DNA from: JACVRW01 sp034664005
GTDB lineage: Bacteria; Actinomycetota; Thermoleophilia; Solirubrobacterales; Thermoleophilaceae
Direction: 5' to 3'
Length of the DNA stretch: 64,000 bases
Assembly (NCBI GenBank): GCA_034664005.1
Contig: JAXDIL010000126.1
Coordinates: 15,617 to 79,616 of the forward strand
Shown here piece after piece: positions 23,639-32,133 of this stretch; the stretch's first letter is position 1; each line of letters begins with the position of its first letter. A program made the position numbers and the translations under genes. The notes below the pieces were generated by a model. The model was not told the DNA's origin. It did no database searches and was given only the letters and a program-made list of their open reading frames with translations.

Positions 23639-25156
23639 CTAGCCCGCCGCCTCGGCCGTAGCGCCCACGAGCTGGCCGCCCGGGCAGTCGCAGGCCTTCA
23701 CCTCGCGGGCCGGGTTCACGAGTCCCACGAGCCCCAGCAGTCCGCCGAGCGCGACCAGCGCGGTGGCGATCGCTATGGCGAGGTGGAATGCGTCGACGGA
23801 CGCGTCGCGCGACGCGCGGGACAGCTCGGCACGCACCTCACGGGGCGCGTCCCTGGCCACGGCGCGCGCCAGCGGCTGCCGTTCCGCCTCCGCGATCGCC
23901 CGGCTCACCTGCGGGCTGTTCGCCCGCGGCCCGAGCTGGTCGCGGAGCGATGCGCCGAACGACGACGCCACGAGCGCGCCCACCGCGGCGATCGCGATCA
24001 GGCTGGCCACGCGGGCGATGGCGTTGTTCACCCCGGACGCGACGCCGGCGTTGTTCTCGTCGGCGTCGGCGAGCACGGTCGCGGTCAGCGGCGCCACGGT
24101 CATCGAGAGCCCCACGGCGAAGACCAGCAGCCCGGGCAGGAGGTCGGTGATGTAGTCGACCTGCGCGTCGATGCGGAGGAACAGCGCGAGCCCAGCCGCC
24201 GCGATCAGCGGCCCGAACCCCATGAAGAAGCGCGGGCCGTACCGGTCGGCGAGGGCGCCGAAGCGGGCGGACAGGGCGAACATCACGATCGTGACGGGGA
24301 TCGTCGTCGACCCCGCCTCCACGGCGCTGTAGCCGGCCACCTGCTGCAGGTAGAGCACGAGGAAGAAGAAGAGCAGCCCCAGCCCGGCGTACATCGAGAA
24401 CGTCTCGACGTTGCCGATCGTGAAGTTGCGGCGCCGGAACAGCAACAGCGGCAGCATCGGGTGGCGGCTGCGCGCCTCCCAGACCACGAACGAGGCGAAC
24501 AGGATCGCTCCCCCCACGAGTGGCATCCAGACGCCCATGGCCTCCCACCCGTTGCGCGGCTGTTCGATCAGCCCGTAGGTGATCCCGGCGAGCCCGAAGG
24601 CGCACAGGGCTGCCCCCACCACGTCCACACGGGCATCCGGCGCGCGGGTGTGGGCGATCGGCATGACACGCCGCACGAGCAGCAGCGTGATCAGGACGAT
24701 CGGGACGTTGATGGCGAAGATCCAGCGCCACGACGCGGCATCCACCAGCTGCCCTCCGATCAGCGGGCCGAGCACCGTGCCGATCCCGCTCCACGCGGTC
24801 CACGCCCCGATCGCGCGGCCGCGCTCGTCCGGCGGAAAGGTCGCGGCGATCACCGCCAGCGCCGCGGGTGTGAGCAGCGCTCCGCAGACACCCTGCAGCG
24901 CTCGCGACAGCACGAGCAGCTCGATCGTCGGCGCCACCGCGCAGAACACGGACGTGACGCCGAACCCGACGACGCCCACCTCGAAGACCCGGCGCGCCCC
25001 GAACAGGTCACCCAGCGAGCCGCCGATCAGGATCAGCGAGCTGAGCGTCACGAGATAGGCATTCGCCGTCCACTGCTGTCCGGCGAGGCCGCCGCCGAGA
25101 TCGTCGGCGATGGCGGGAAGTGCGACATTCACGACCGTCGAGTCGACGGTCACCAC
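23639..25156 (-). CDS. MFS drug/solute exporter (DHA2, EmrB/QacA type)
   Basis: 14-helix proton antiporter family; at least 505 aa. DSTVVNVALPAI is the helix-1 motif, GGSLGDLFGARRVF the loop 2-3 motif A and GPLIGGQLVDAASWRWIFAINVP motif C, here described by position only near residues 103-125. Helix 1 begins about 14 codons upstream of GTG 25156 (LTLVAAILGTTVV), so the true start must lie further up; the only candidate seen is ATT at 25237, overlapping the acyl-CoA dehydrogenase stop. No substrate is evident, but as the sole MFS exporter here it could serve the biosynthetic region. Confidence 0.85.
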   Translation of the reverse strand: MVTVDSTVVNVALPAIADDLGGGLAGQQWTANAYLVTLSSLILIGGSLGDLFGARRVFEVGVVGFGVTSVFCAVAPTIELLVLSRALQGVCGALLTPAALAVIAATFPPDERGRAIGAWTAWSGIGTVLGPLIGGQLVDAASWRWIFAINVPIVLITLLLVRRVMPIAHTRAPDARVDVVGAALCAFGLAGITYGLIEQPRNGWEAMGVWMPLVGGAILFASFVVWEARSRHPMLPLLLFRRRNFTIGNVETFSMYAGLGLLFFFLVLYLQQVAGYSAVEAGSTTIPVTIVMFALSARFGALADRYGPRFFMGFGPLIAAAGLALFLRIDAQVDYITDLLPGLLVFAVGLSMTVAPLTATVLADADENNAGVASGVNNAIARVASLIAIAAVGALVASSFGASLRDQLGPRANSPQVSRAIAEAERQPLARAVARDAPREVRAELSRASRDASVDAFHLAIAIATALVALGGLLGLVGLVNPAREVKACDCPGGQLVGATAEAAG

Positions 25157-25232
25157 GGTCGTGCCGAGGATCGCTGCTACGAGGGTGAGGCTCTTAGTTC
25201 TCGGAGCCGCCGGTGGCGGCGTAGGCCCGTTT

Positions 25233-26951
25233 TCAATCCTCGAAGAAGGCGTACCCGTACTCCCCGCGCTTGTAGGCGAGCTTCGCGATGGCGATCATCC
25301 GCTCGTCGTCGTTTCGCTCGACCTGGTCGAGCGCCAGGGTCACTCGCGAGGCTGCGCGGCGGCAGAACGTGTCGCAGATGTAGCGCTCCTGCCCGGACGG
25401 CTCGATGCCGTGCTCGTCGAGGTGCGCCGTCACGCGCGACAGCACGGCCACCTGCGCATAGATGTCGGAGACCGCCGAGGCGAGCCGCTTCTGGTGGAAC
25501 TGGCGTGCGGCGATGCCCGAGCGGTGCTCGCGCAGGAGGCTCTCGGTGACCGCGCGGAGCCGCTTCACCTGCTCGGAGACCGAGCCCGCGAGGTCGTCGA
25601 GCTCGTCGTGCGCGAGCGTGATCCGGTCCGGGTTCACCTCGCGCGCGATGCGGCCGGCCACGTACTCGGCGAGCACGCCGATCGAGCCGATCGGGTCCGC
25701 GAGCGATACGTCGCCCATCTCCTTCAGCCGGTCGCCGACGGGCTTCATGCCGGCGAGCGCGATGAACGCGCGCATCACGTCGTTGGCGCCCTCGAAGATC
25801 GGGAAGATGCGGATGTCGCGCAGGTACTTCTCGTACGGCTCGTCGCGCATGTAGCCCGCGCCGCCGGCGAGCTGGAGCGAGCGGTTCGCCGCGTACCAGA
25901 GGAACTCCGTGCCGGCCACCTTGCAGATCGCCGACTCAAGCGAGTAGTCCTCCACGCCCTGGTCCACCAGCCCCGTGCTGAGGTAGGCCATCGACTCCAG
26001 CCCGAACAGGTACGAGACGGCCCAGCCGATCTTGTCCTGCACGAGCTCGAAGTCCGCCAGCGGCATCCCGAACTGGCGGCGCTCCTTCACGTGGCGGATC
26101 GTCTGGTCGAGCAGGAACTTCGCGCCGCCCACCGACCCCGTGCCGAGCGAGAGCCGCCCGTTGTTGAGGATCTGCATGGCGATGCGGAAGCCGTCGCCCG
26201 GCTCGCCGATCACGTTCTCGGGTGGGACGCGGATGCCGTTGTAGCGGAGCTCGCGCAGGTCGTTGCCGCGCAGGCCCATCGTGTCGAAGCGCTTCCCGAC
26301 CTCGAGCCCCTCCATCCCCTGCTCGAGGATGAACGCCGTGTACTTCCTCTCGCCGGTCTTCGCGAAGGTCACGAGCACGCCGGCCTTCGAGCCGTTGCCG
26401 ATGTAGTGCTTCAGGCCGTCGAGGCGCCACGAGCCGTCCGCCTGGCGCTCCGCGCGCGTCTCCATCCCCGCGACGTCCGAGCCGGCGTTCGGCTCCGTGA
26501 GCGCGAACGCGGCGAGCTTGCGGCCGCTCGCCAGGTCCGGCAGGAAGCGCTCCTTCTGCTCGTCGCTCCCGTAGAGCGCGATGCCCTTCATCCCGATCGA
26601 CTGGTGCACGCCCCTGATCACGCTGAGCGTCGCGTCGATCTGCGCGAACACCTCGGACACGCGGCAGTAGCCGGTCTGGGACAGGCCCTGGCCACCGTAC
26701 TCCTCCGGCACGTACAGCCCGAGCAGCCCGCGCTCGCCCAGCTCGGCAATCGTGTCGTCGCCGATCCAGCGGTCCTCCTCGACCTTCTTCGCGTCGTACG
26801 GCATCTCGCGGAGCGACGCGGTCAGCGCCCGGATCCTGTCCTGCTCCGCAGGGTCGGGCTTGGGGAACGGGAAGACGAGCTCCTCGTGGATCTCGCCCAG
26901 GAAGAGCGACTTGGCGAACGACGAGACGCGCTGCTCTGTCGCCGCCTCCAT
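25233..26951 (-). CDS. Acyl-CoA dehydrogenase (long/very-long-chain type)
   Basis: FAD-dependent beta-oxidation enzyme, 572 aa, longer than the usual 380-aa form because of a C-terminal helical extension as in VLCAD-type enzymes. AFALTEPNAGSD near residue 150 and the flavin-binding region are clear, and IFPIFEGANDVMR near 365 holds the catalytic Glu. ATG overlaps the citrate synthase stop by one base, so acetyl-CoA generation and its entry to the TCA cycle are co-expressed. Confidence 0.93.
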   Translation of the reverse strand: MEAATEQRVSSFAKSLFLGEIHEELVFPFPKPDPAEQDRIRALTASLREMPYDAKKVEEDRWIGDDTIAELGERGLLGLYVPEEYGGQGLSQTGYCRVSEVFAQIDATLSVIRGVHQSIGMKGIALYGSDEQKERFLPDLASGRKLAAFALTEPNAGSDVAGMETRAERQADGSWRLDGLKHYIGNGSKAGVLVTFAKTGERKYTAFILEQGMEGLEVGKRFDTMGLRGNDLRELRYNGIRVPPENVIGEPGDGFRIAMQILNNGRLSLGTGSVGGAKFLLDQTIRHVKERRQFGMPLADFELVQDKIGWAVSYLFGLESMAYLSTGLVDQGVEDYSLESAICKVAGTEFLWYAANRSLQLAGGAGYMRDEPYEKYLRDIRIFPIFEGANDVMRAFIALAGMKPVGDRLKEMGDVSLADPIGSIGVLAEYVAGRIAREVNPDRITLAHDELDDLAGSVSEQVKRLRAVTESLLREHRSGIAARQFHQKRLASAVSDIYAQVAVLSRVTAHLDEHGIEPSGQERYICDTFCRRAASRVTLALDQVERNDDERMIAIAKLAYKRGEYGYAFFED

Positions 26952-28054
26952 CAGGCGGTGGGACCCGCGCCGTTGAGCGCGTCCGCGGCACGCGGCTCCG
27001 GTCCGACGTAGCGGGCGCTCGGGCGGATCAGCCTGCCCTCGCGCTTCTGCTCCATGATGTGAGCCGCCCAGCCGCCGACGCGCGCGCTCGCGAACATCGG
27101 CGTGAACAGGTCCGGCGGCACGTCGGCGAAGTCGAGCACCACGGCCGACCAGAACTCGACGTTCGTGGCCAGCACGCGGTCCGGCTTCCGCGCCTTCAGC
27201 TCGGCGAGGGCGGCCTCCTCGAGCTTCTCGGCCACCTCCAGCCGCGGCGCGCCGATCTCGCGCGCGGTGCGGCGCAGCACGCGCGCCCGCGGGTCCTCAG
27301 CGCGGTAGACGCGGTGCCCGAAGCCCATCAGCCGGTCGCCGCGGTCGAGCGCCTCCTTGACCCAGCGCTCGGCGTCGCCCATCGCGTCCACCTCGTCGAG
27401 CATGTGCAGCACGCGCGAGGGCGCTCCGCCGTGGAGCGGGCCGGACAGCGCGCCGACCGCGCCCGACAGGGCGGCCGCGACGTCGGCCCCGGTGGAGGCG
27501 ATGACCCGCGCCGTGAAGGTCGAGGCGTTCATGCCGTGCTCGGCTGCGGAGATCCAGTACGCGTCGATCGCCTTCACGTGGCGCGGATCGGCCTCGCCGC
27601 GCCAGCGGAGCAGGAAGCGCTCGGGGATCGAGGTGGCCTTGTCCACCTCCGCCTGCGGGATCGGTGGCCTGCCGACGCCGCGCGCCGACTGGGCCACGAA
27701 CGAGAGCGCCATCACCGAGACGCGTGCGAGGTCGTCGCGCGCCTGCTCGTCGGAGATGTCGATCAGCTGATCGAGCCCCCACTCCGGCGAGAGCATCGCG
27801 AGCGCCGCCTGGAGGTCGACGCGCGGGTCGCCCGTGCGCACGGACAGCGGATGCGGCTCGGCCGGCGGGAGCCCGGGCTCGTACTGGCCGTCCACCAGGA
27901 GCCCCCAGACCTGCTCGTAGGGCACGTTCCCCACGAGCTCCTCGATGTCGACCCCGCGGTAGCGGAGCGCGCCCCCCTCTTTGTCGGGCTCGGCGATGGT
28001 GGTATCGAACGCGATAACCCCCTCAAGACCCGACGGAACCTCGATCAGCGCCAT
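26951..28054 (-). CDS. Citrate synthase
   Basis: 367-aa type-I-like citrate (or 2-methylcitrate) synthase. SGPLHGGAPSRVL near residue 206 and GFGHRVYR near 246 hold the two active-site histidines. The usual NVDFYS motif with the catalytic Asp reads NVEFWS here, an Asp-to-Glu change seen in some actinobacterial relatives by recall. DLFTPMFASARVGGWAAH follows. First gene of an operon with acyl-CoA dehydrogenase and MFS; divergent from a GNAT gene. Confidence 0.92.
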   Translation of the reverse strand: MALIEVPSGLEGVIAFDTTIAEPDKEGGALRYRGVDIEELVGNVPYEQVWGLLVDGQYEPGLPPAEPHPLSVRTGDPRVDLQAALAMLSPEWGLDQLIDISDEQARDDLARVSVMALSFVAQSARGVGRPPIPQAEVDKATSIPERFLLRWRGEADPRHVKAIDAYWISAAEHGMNASTFTARVIASTGADVAAALSGAVGALSGPLHGGAPSRVLHMLDEVDAMGDAERWVKEALDRGDRLMGFGHRVYRAEDPRARVLRRTAREIGAPRLEVAEKLEEAALAELKARKPDRVLATNVEFWSAVVLDFADVPPDLFTPMFASARVGGWAAHIMEQKREGRLIRPSARYVGPEPRAADALNGAGPTA

Positions 28055-28078
28055 GGCCCAGCAGAATACTTACGTCCC

Positions 28079-28528
28079 TTGATCAGACTGGCCACAACTG
28101 AAGACGCCGCCGAGGTCGCGCGACTGATGAGCGGCTTCCGCGACTGGCAGGGTCGCGCGGCGCCCGACGACGTGGCGATCGCGGGCACCGTGCGGCGGCT
28201 GCTGGCCGACCCGAACACGGACTTCCTGCTCGCGGGCGAGCCCGCTGCGGGCGTCTGCCAGCTGCGCTACCGGCTCTCGGTCTGGACCGGCGTGGAGGAC
28301 TCTTGCCTCGAGGACCTCTTCGTGCACGCGGACGCGCGCGGCTCCGGGCTCGGACGTGCGCTCGTGGAGGCGGCCCTGGAGCGGGCACGCGAGCGCGGCT
28401 GTGCCCGCATGCTCCTCGACGCCAACGAGGTGAACGCTGCGGCGCTCGAGCTCTACAGGTCGGTCGGCTTCGCGAGCTGGTCCGAGGCGGCCGGCGGCAA
28501 CGACCTGTTTATGCGGCTGCGTCTCTGA
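28079..28528 (+). CDS. GNAT-family N-acetyltransferase
   Basis: 149-aa acetyl-CoA-dependent acyltransferase. LEDLFVHADARGSGLGRALV near residues 78-97 is the core motif A that binds CoA, followed by NAAALELYRSVGF, the classic last strand and helix. TTG at 28079 is the start that fits the fold (IRLATTEDA); the much longer upstream frame is antisense to citrate synthase. Acceptor unknown. Ends 20 bases inside the convergent MOSC gene. Confidence 0.85.
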   Translation: MIRLATTEDAAEVARLMSGFRDWQGRAAPDDVAIAGTVRRLLADPNTDFLLAGEPAAGVCQLRYRLSVWTGVEDSCLEDLFVHADARGSGLGRALVEAALERARERGCARMLLDANEVNAAALELYRSVGFASWSEAAGGNDLFMRLRL

Positions 28529-28949
28529 CTTGGTCGACCGCGTCGCCGACGGCGATCCGGCCGGGCTGGACGATGTCGGCGCGGAGGCCGGCGCGGTGCA
28601 CCATGCCCTTGAGCACACCGGGATAGGTGAGGCTCTCGACATGCTGGCAGGGCTCGCACCACTCGGCGCCCACGGCCTCGACCTCGCCCACGCGGAAGCG
28701 CTTGCCGAGCAGGTCGTTCAGGCGAACGCCGCTGGTGAGGATCTGGCGGCGGATCTCGGCGTGTGAGAGCTCGATCCCGGTGTCCTCGTGGAAGGCCTCG
28801 AGCGCCTCAGCCTCGATCAGCGTGATGTCGCCGCGGCCGAAGTAGCGGTCGCCGGGGAGGCCCTCGGCGGTCACGTCGATGCTGTCGACGGGCTCTGGGA
28901 GCTGCTCGCGCACCGGAGCGATTCGGATTGCCTCAACCTGTCCAGCCAT
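28509..28949 (-). CDS. MOSC-domain protein
   Basis: 146-aa protein with the C-terminal domain of molybdenum cofactor sulfurase. GLPGDRYFGRGDITL near residue 33, RRQILTSGVRLNDLLGKRF and AEWCEPCQHVE near 99 match the domain, including the conserved Cys. Such proteins handle sulfur or pyranopterin ligands, and some reduce N-hydroxylated compounds. ATG at 28949. Divergent from an O-methyltransferase gene 27 bases away. Confidence 0.85.
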   Translation of the reverse strand: MAGQVEAIRIAPVREQLPEPVDSIDVTAEGLPGDRYFGRGDITLIEAEALEAFHEDTGIELSHAEIRRQILTSGVRLNDLLGKRFRVGEVEAVGAEWCEPCQHVESLTYPGVLKGMVHRAGLRADIVQPGRIAVGDAVDQVRDAAA

Positions 28950-28975
28950 TCGCCCAGGGTACCCTGCTCCACGCA

Positions 28976-29620
28976 ATGCGCATCCTCGAAGAGGTCGTCG
29001 AAGCCTATTTGCGGGACCTTCGTCCCGAGCGCTCCGAGGTCATGGCCGAGATGGAGGCGCACGCCGAGCGCGACTCGATTCCGATCGTGCACTGGGAGAC
29101 CGGCCGGCTACTCGCCGTGCTCTGCCGCGTGCTCGACCCGGTCGTCCTCGAGGTGGGCACCGCGATCGGGTACAGCACGCTCCACATGGCCGAAGAGCTC
29201 GAGCGCGGCCGCGTCGTGACGCTCGAGCGCGACCCCGAGCGCGCGGCGCAGGCGCGCTCCTACCTGGAGCGGGCCGGCGTCGCGGACCGCGTGGAGATCG
29301 TGGAGGGCGACGCGCTCGAGACGCTGCCGAATGCCGAGGGGCCGTTCGACCTGCTGTTCGTGGACGCCAGCAAGGGCGAGTACGCCCGCTACATCGAGCT
29401 GGCGCAGGCGAAGCTCTCGGAGCGCGCCCTGATGGTCGTCGACAACCTCCTGATGAGCGGCGAGGTGGCCCTCCCCGAGGACGCCGAGACGCGCTGGAAT
29501 GCCGACTCGCTCGCTTCCGCGCGGCGGCTCAACGCCGACCTCCTCAACTCGGACGAGTGGCTTGCCTGCGTGCTGCCCGTGGGCGACGGGATCGGCGTGG
29601 CCGCGCGCCGTGCCGGCTAG
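28976..29620 (+). CDS. O-methyltransferase (caffeoyl-CoA/catechol OMT family)
   Basis: 214-aa SAM-dependent methyltransferase. VLEVGTAIGYSTLHMA near residue 60 is motif I, VVTLERDPERAAQA motif II, and FDLLFVDASKGEY near 126 supplies the metal-binding Asp; NADLLNSDEW near the end matches the family terminus. ATG at 28976 gives the standard N-terminus. Acts on a small phenolic or hydroxylated substrate in the cytosol. Converges on the acyltransferase with a four-base overlap. Confidence 0.9.
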   Translation: MRILEEVVEAYLRDLRPERSEVMAEMEAHAERDSIPIVHWETGRLLAVLCRVLDPVVLEVGTAIGYSTLHMAEELERGRVVTLERDPERAAQARSYLERAGVADRVEIVEGDALETLPNAEGPFDLLFVDASKGEYARYIELAQAKLSERALMVVDNLLMSGEVALPEDAETRWNADSLASARRLNADLLNSDEWLACVLPVGDGIGVAARRAG

Positions 29621-30531
29621 CCGACGACCGGCAGGATGCGCTCCGCGGCCATGTCGTCGAGCTCGTCCTGCATCGTGCCCGTGACGAGCTCGTAGGCGTC
29701 GTCCGGGTCGGGGCTCCGCCCAAGCCGCTTCCGCAGGTCGATCGGCTTCAGCGCCCGCACCGAGATCTTCGCGGGCAGCGGCACTCGCCCCGGCAGATCC
29801 AGGATGGTGAGCCCGAACGGCGGCGCGATCTGCCCCGGGAAGACCTTCAGCCGCGCGAGCTTGTCGAGCCGCAGTCGCCGCGCGATGCCGCGACCCTGAC
29901 CGAGGAACAGCGCGGTCTCCTGGCCGCCGATCGCCACCACGGGGACGACGGGAATGTCGTGCTCGAGCGCGAGCCTCGCGAAGCCGGTCCGGCCCGCGAA
30001 GTCGATCTTGCTCGACTCCCACGAGGGCCGGTAGGTCTCGTGGTCGCCGCCGGGATAGACGAGCAGCGCCGCGTCGCGGTCGAGCGCGCGCCGCATGTTC
30101 TCGGGCGAGGCCGGCACGGTCCCCCACCTCGACAGGCTGGCCCGCGCGCCCGGCACCCTGAAGACAAGGTCGTGGGCGAGCTGGTGGAAGCGGCGTAAGG
30201 GGCTGAAGTGCCTGTAGAACGCCTGGGCGAACACGAACGTGTCGGCGATCAGCGTGCCACCGGAGTGGTTGCCCACGAGCAGCACCGGACCCTCGGCCGG
30301 GATGTTCGAGAGCCCGTCGACCTCGCAGCGGAAATAGAGCCGCATAAGCGAGTGGAGCGCCGGCACCGTCTTGCGGATGTAGTCCGGATCCCAGGCGTCC
30401 AGCCAGTCGTCCGGGTGGCCGCCCGCGCCCGGGGTGAGCGCCCCCGCGACATCGCTTGCGCCCACGGCCGCCATGCGCGCCGAGCCCGCCGCCGTTTCCA
30501 GAACCTGCTCCACGAGCGTGTCTGTCGCCAT
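29617..30531 (-). CDS. Lysophospholipid/DAG-type acyltransferase
   Basis: 304-aa acyltransferase of the PlsC/DGAT-like superfamily. VLLVGNHSGGTLIADTF near residue 92 carries the catalytic His of the NHS motif, and LLVYPGGDHETYRP near 158 corresponds to the substrate-binding glycine motif. Hydrophobic segments suggest membrane association. Likely acylates a glycerolipid; the DGAT-like branch raises storage-lipid synthesis as an alternative. ATG at 30531. Confidence 0.85.
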   Translation of the reverse strand: MATDTLVEQVLETAAGSARMAAVGASDVAGALTPGAGGHPDDWLDAWDPDYIRKTVPALHSLMRLYFRCEVDGLSNIPAEGPVLLVGNHSGGTLIADTFVFAQAFYRHFSPLRRFHQLAHDLVFRVPGARASLSRWGTVPASPENMRRALDRDAALLVYPGGDHETYRPSWESSKIDFAGRTGFARLALEHDIPVVPVVAIGGQETALFLGQGRGIARRLRLDKLARLKVFPGQIAPPFGLTILDLPGRVPLPAKISVRALKPIDLRKRLGRSPDPDDAYELVTGTMQDELDDMAAERILPVVG

Positions 30532-30570
30532 CAGGTGGCTATACCCGCTTCAGGGCGCGATCATCCGGTT

Positions 30571-30939
30571 ATGCGGATCCTCCTGCTCGTCTTCGTCGTC
30601 GTCCAGCTCGCGACCGGGCTGCTCCTGTGGATCACGCCGGGCTTCTTCTATGAAGAGATCGGCCCGTTCGGCCCGCGCAACGACCACTACATGGGCGACC
30701 TCGCCACGTTCTACATCGCGCTCGGCGCGGTCGGCCTGATCTCCCTGCGGCAGGTGTCGTGGCGGGTGCCGGTGCTCGCGTTCGCCGTGATCGCGTACGC
30801 GCTCCACTCGCTCAACCACCTGATCGACGTGGGCGAGGCCGAGCCGTCCTGGGTCGGCCCCGCGGACCTTGTGCTCATCTCGCTCGGCACGCTCCTGCTC
30901 GCCTGGATGCTGAAGCGCGAGCGGGAGGTGGCGGCATGA
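30571..30939 (+). CDS. Four-helix membrane protein, function unknown
   Basis: 122-aa protein with four predicted membrane helices (about residues 2-20, 42-60, 64-84 and 96-114) and two conserved-looking polar stretches, GPFGPRNDHYMGD after helix 1 and LHSLNHLID between helices 3 and 4. ATG at 30571. Its stop overlaps the next start (ATGA), coupling it to an NAD-dependent epimerase-type protein. No family name recognised. Confidence 0.75.
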   Translation: MRILLLVFVVVQLATGLLLWITPGFFYEEIGPFGPRNDHYMGDLATFYIALGAVGLISLRQVSWRVPVLAFAVIAYALHSLNHLIDVGEAEPSWVGPADLVLISLGTLLLAWMLKREREVAA

Positions 30940-31877
30940 GGGTGTTCGTGGCCGGGGCGAGCGGCGCGATCGGGCGGCCGCTCCTGCCGAAGCTCGTGGC
31001 GGCTGGTCACGAGGTGACCGGCATGACCCGCTCGGAGGAGAGGGCCGCGCAGGTGCGCGACGCCGGCGCGGAGGCCGCCGTCGTGGACGTGTTCGACAGG
31101 GACGCGCTCCACGCGGCGATGCGCGAGGCGGCGCCGGAGGTCGTCGTGCACCAGCTCACGGCCCTCCCGGAGCGAATGGACTTCCGCAAGGAGGACCTCT
31201 ATACGGCCACGAACCGGCTGCGGACCGAGGGCACCCGCAACCTGCTCGACGGCGCGCGCGCTGCCGGCGCGCGCCGGTTCGTGTCCCAGAGCATCGCCTT
31301 CGCCTATCGAAACGACGGTTCGCGCGTGAAGGCGGAGGACGACCCGCTGCTCGAGAGCGCGCCCGGGCCGTTCGAGGGCGGCGTGACGGCTCTCGACCAG
31401 ATGGAGGGAGCGGTGCTCGCTGCCGACGGCCTCGATGGGCTCGTGCTGCGCTACGGCTTCTTCTACGGCCCCGGCACCCACTACGGCAGCGACGGGTCGA
31501 TCGTGGCGGACGTCCGGCGGCGCCGTATGCCGATCGTCGGCAGAGGCACCGGCGTGTTCTCCTTCATCCACGTGGACGACGCCGCCGACGCGACGCTTGC
31601 CGCGGTCGAGCGCGGCGCGCCGGGGATCTACAACGTCACGGACGACGAGCCGGCCGCGCTCCACGAATGGGTGCCCGTGCTCGCCGAGGCCGCCGGCGCG
31701 AAGCGCCCCATGCGCGTTCCGGTGTGGCTGGCGAAGCTGGTGGCCGGGAAGCAGGCCACGGACTTCGCGCTCGAGCTGCGCGGCGCGTCGAACGAGAAGG
31801 CGAAGCGGGAGCTCGGCTGGCGGCCCGCGCACCCGAGCTGGCGCAGCGGCTTCGCCGAGGCGCTCCGCGACGGCTAG
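30936..31877 (+). CDS. NAD(P)-dependent epimerase/dehydratase-family protein
   Basis: 313-aa extended SDR. VFVAGASGAIGRPLLPKL near residue 3 is the nucleotide motif. The catalytic region is atypical: VSQSIAFAY near 110 replaces the usual SSxxxYG, and no clear YxxxK follows at standard spacing, so the enzyme may be a reductase-like or atypical member. VFSFIHVDDAADATL near 208 is the common substrate-site segment. Overlaps the membrane protein gene upstream. Confidence 0.87.
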   Translation: MRVFVAGASGAIGRPLLPKLVAAGHEVTGMTRSEERAAQVRDAGAEAAVVDVFDRDALHAAMREAAPEVVVHQLTALPERMDFRKEDLYTATNRLRTEGTRNLLDGARAAGARRFVSQSIAFAYRNDGSRVKAEDDPLLESAPGPFEGGVTALDQMEGAVLAADGLDGLVLRYGFFYGPGTHYGSDGSIVADVRRRRMPIVGRGTGVFSFIHVDDAADATLAAVERGAPGIYNVTDDEPAALHEWVPVLAEAAGAKRPMRVPVWLAKLVAGKQATDFALELRGASNEKAKRELGWRPAHPSWRSGFAEALRDG

Positions 31878-32083
31878 CGCGACAACGTGTAGGCGAGCGG
31901 CAGGAAGAGCGTGGCCGCGAAGATCAGCAGGATGCCCGCGGCCTGCAGCGGGCGCGACTTCACGATGTGACCGATCGTCCCGATAAGGAACCCGAGGCCG
32001 AGCAGGATCAGGAAGAACTTCGGCGAGACGCGGAAGTCGCCGGCCTGCCCCGGCCCGTCATCGGGGGTCAGGAAATCGGCCAT
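31874..32083 (-). CDS. Small two-helix membrane protein
   Basis: 69 aa from ATG 32083: an acidic N-terminus (MADFLTPDDGPGQ), then two helices (about residues 20-40 and 45-63) around HIVKSRP. No family recognised. Convergent with the epimerase-type gene by four bases and divergent from the MoxR gene 50 bases away. ATG at 32107 would add eight residues. Confidence 0.6.
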   Translation of the reverse strand: MADFLTPDDGPGQAGDFRVSPKFFLILLGLGFLIGTIGHIVKSRPLQAAGILLIFAATLFLPLAYTLSR

Positions 32084-32133
32084 GGTGACGACGAGCGCGG
32101 CGAGCACGGAGCCGAAAGTATCCTTCGAGGCGG

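Noticed and set aside
23783..25549. 588-codon plus-strand ORF
   Set aside because: Antisense to the MFS gene and dehydrogenase; composition typical of a shadow.
25110..27011. 633-codon plus-strand ORF
   Set aside because: Antisense shadow of the acyl-CoA dehydrogenase; low-complexity Arg/His/Leu composition and no family motif.
28079..28528. GNAT as an MccE-type immunity acetyltransferase
   Set aside because: Located 18 kb away, divergent from citrate synthase and generic in sequence; no evidence linking it to the peptide cassette.
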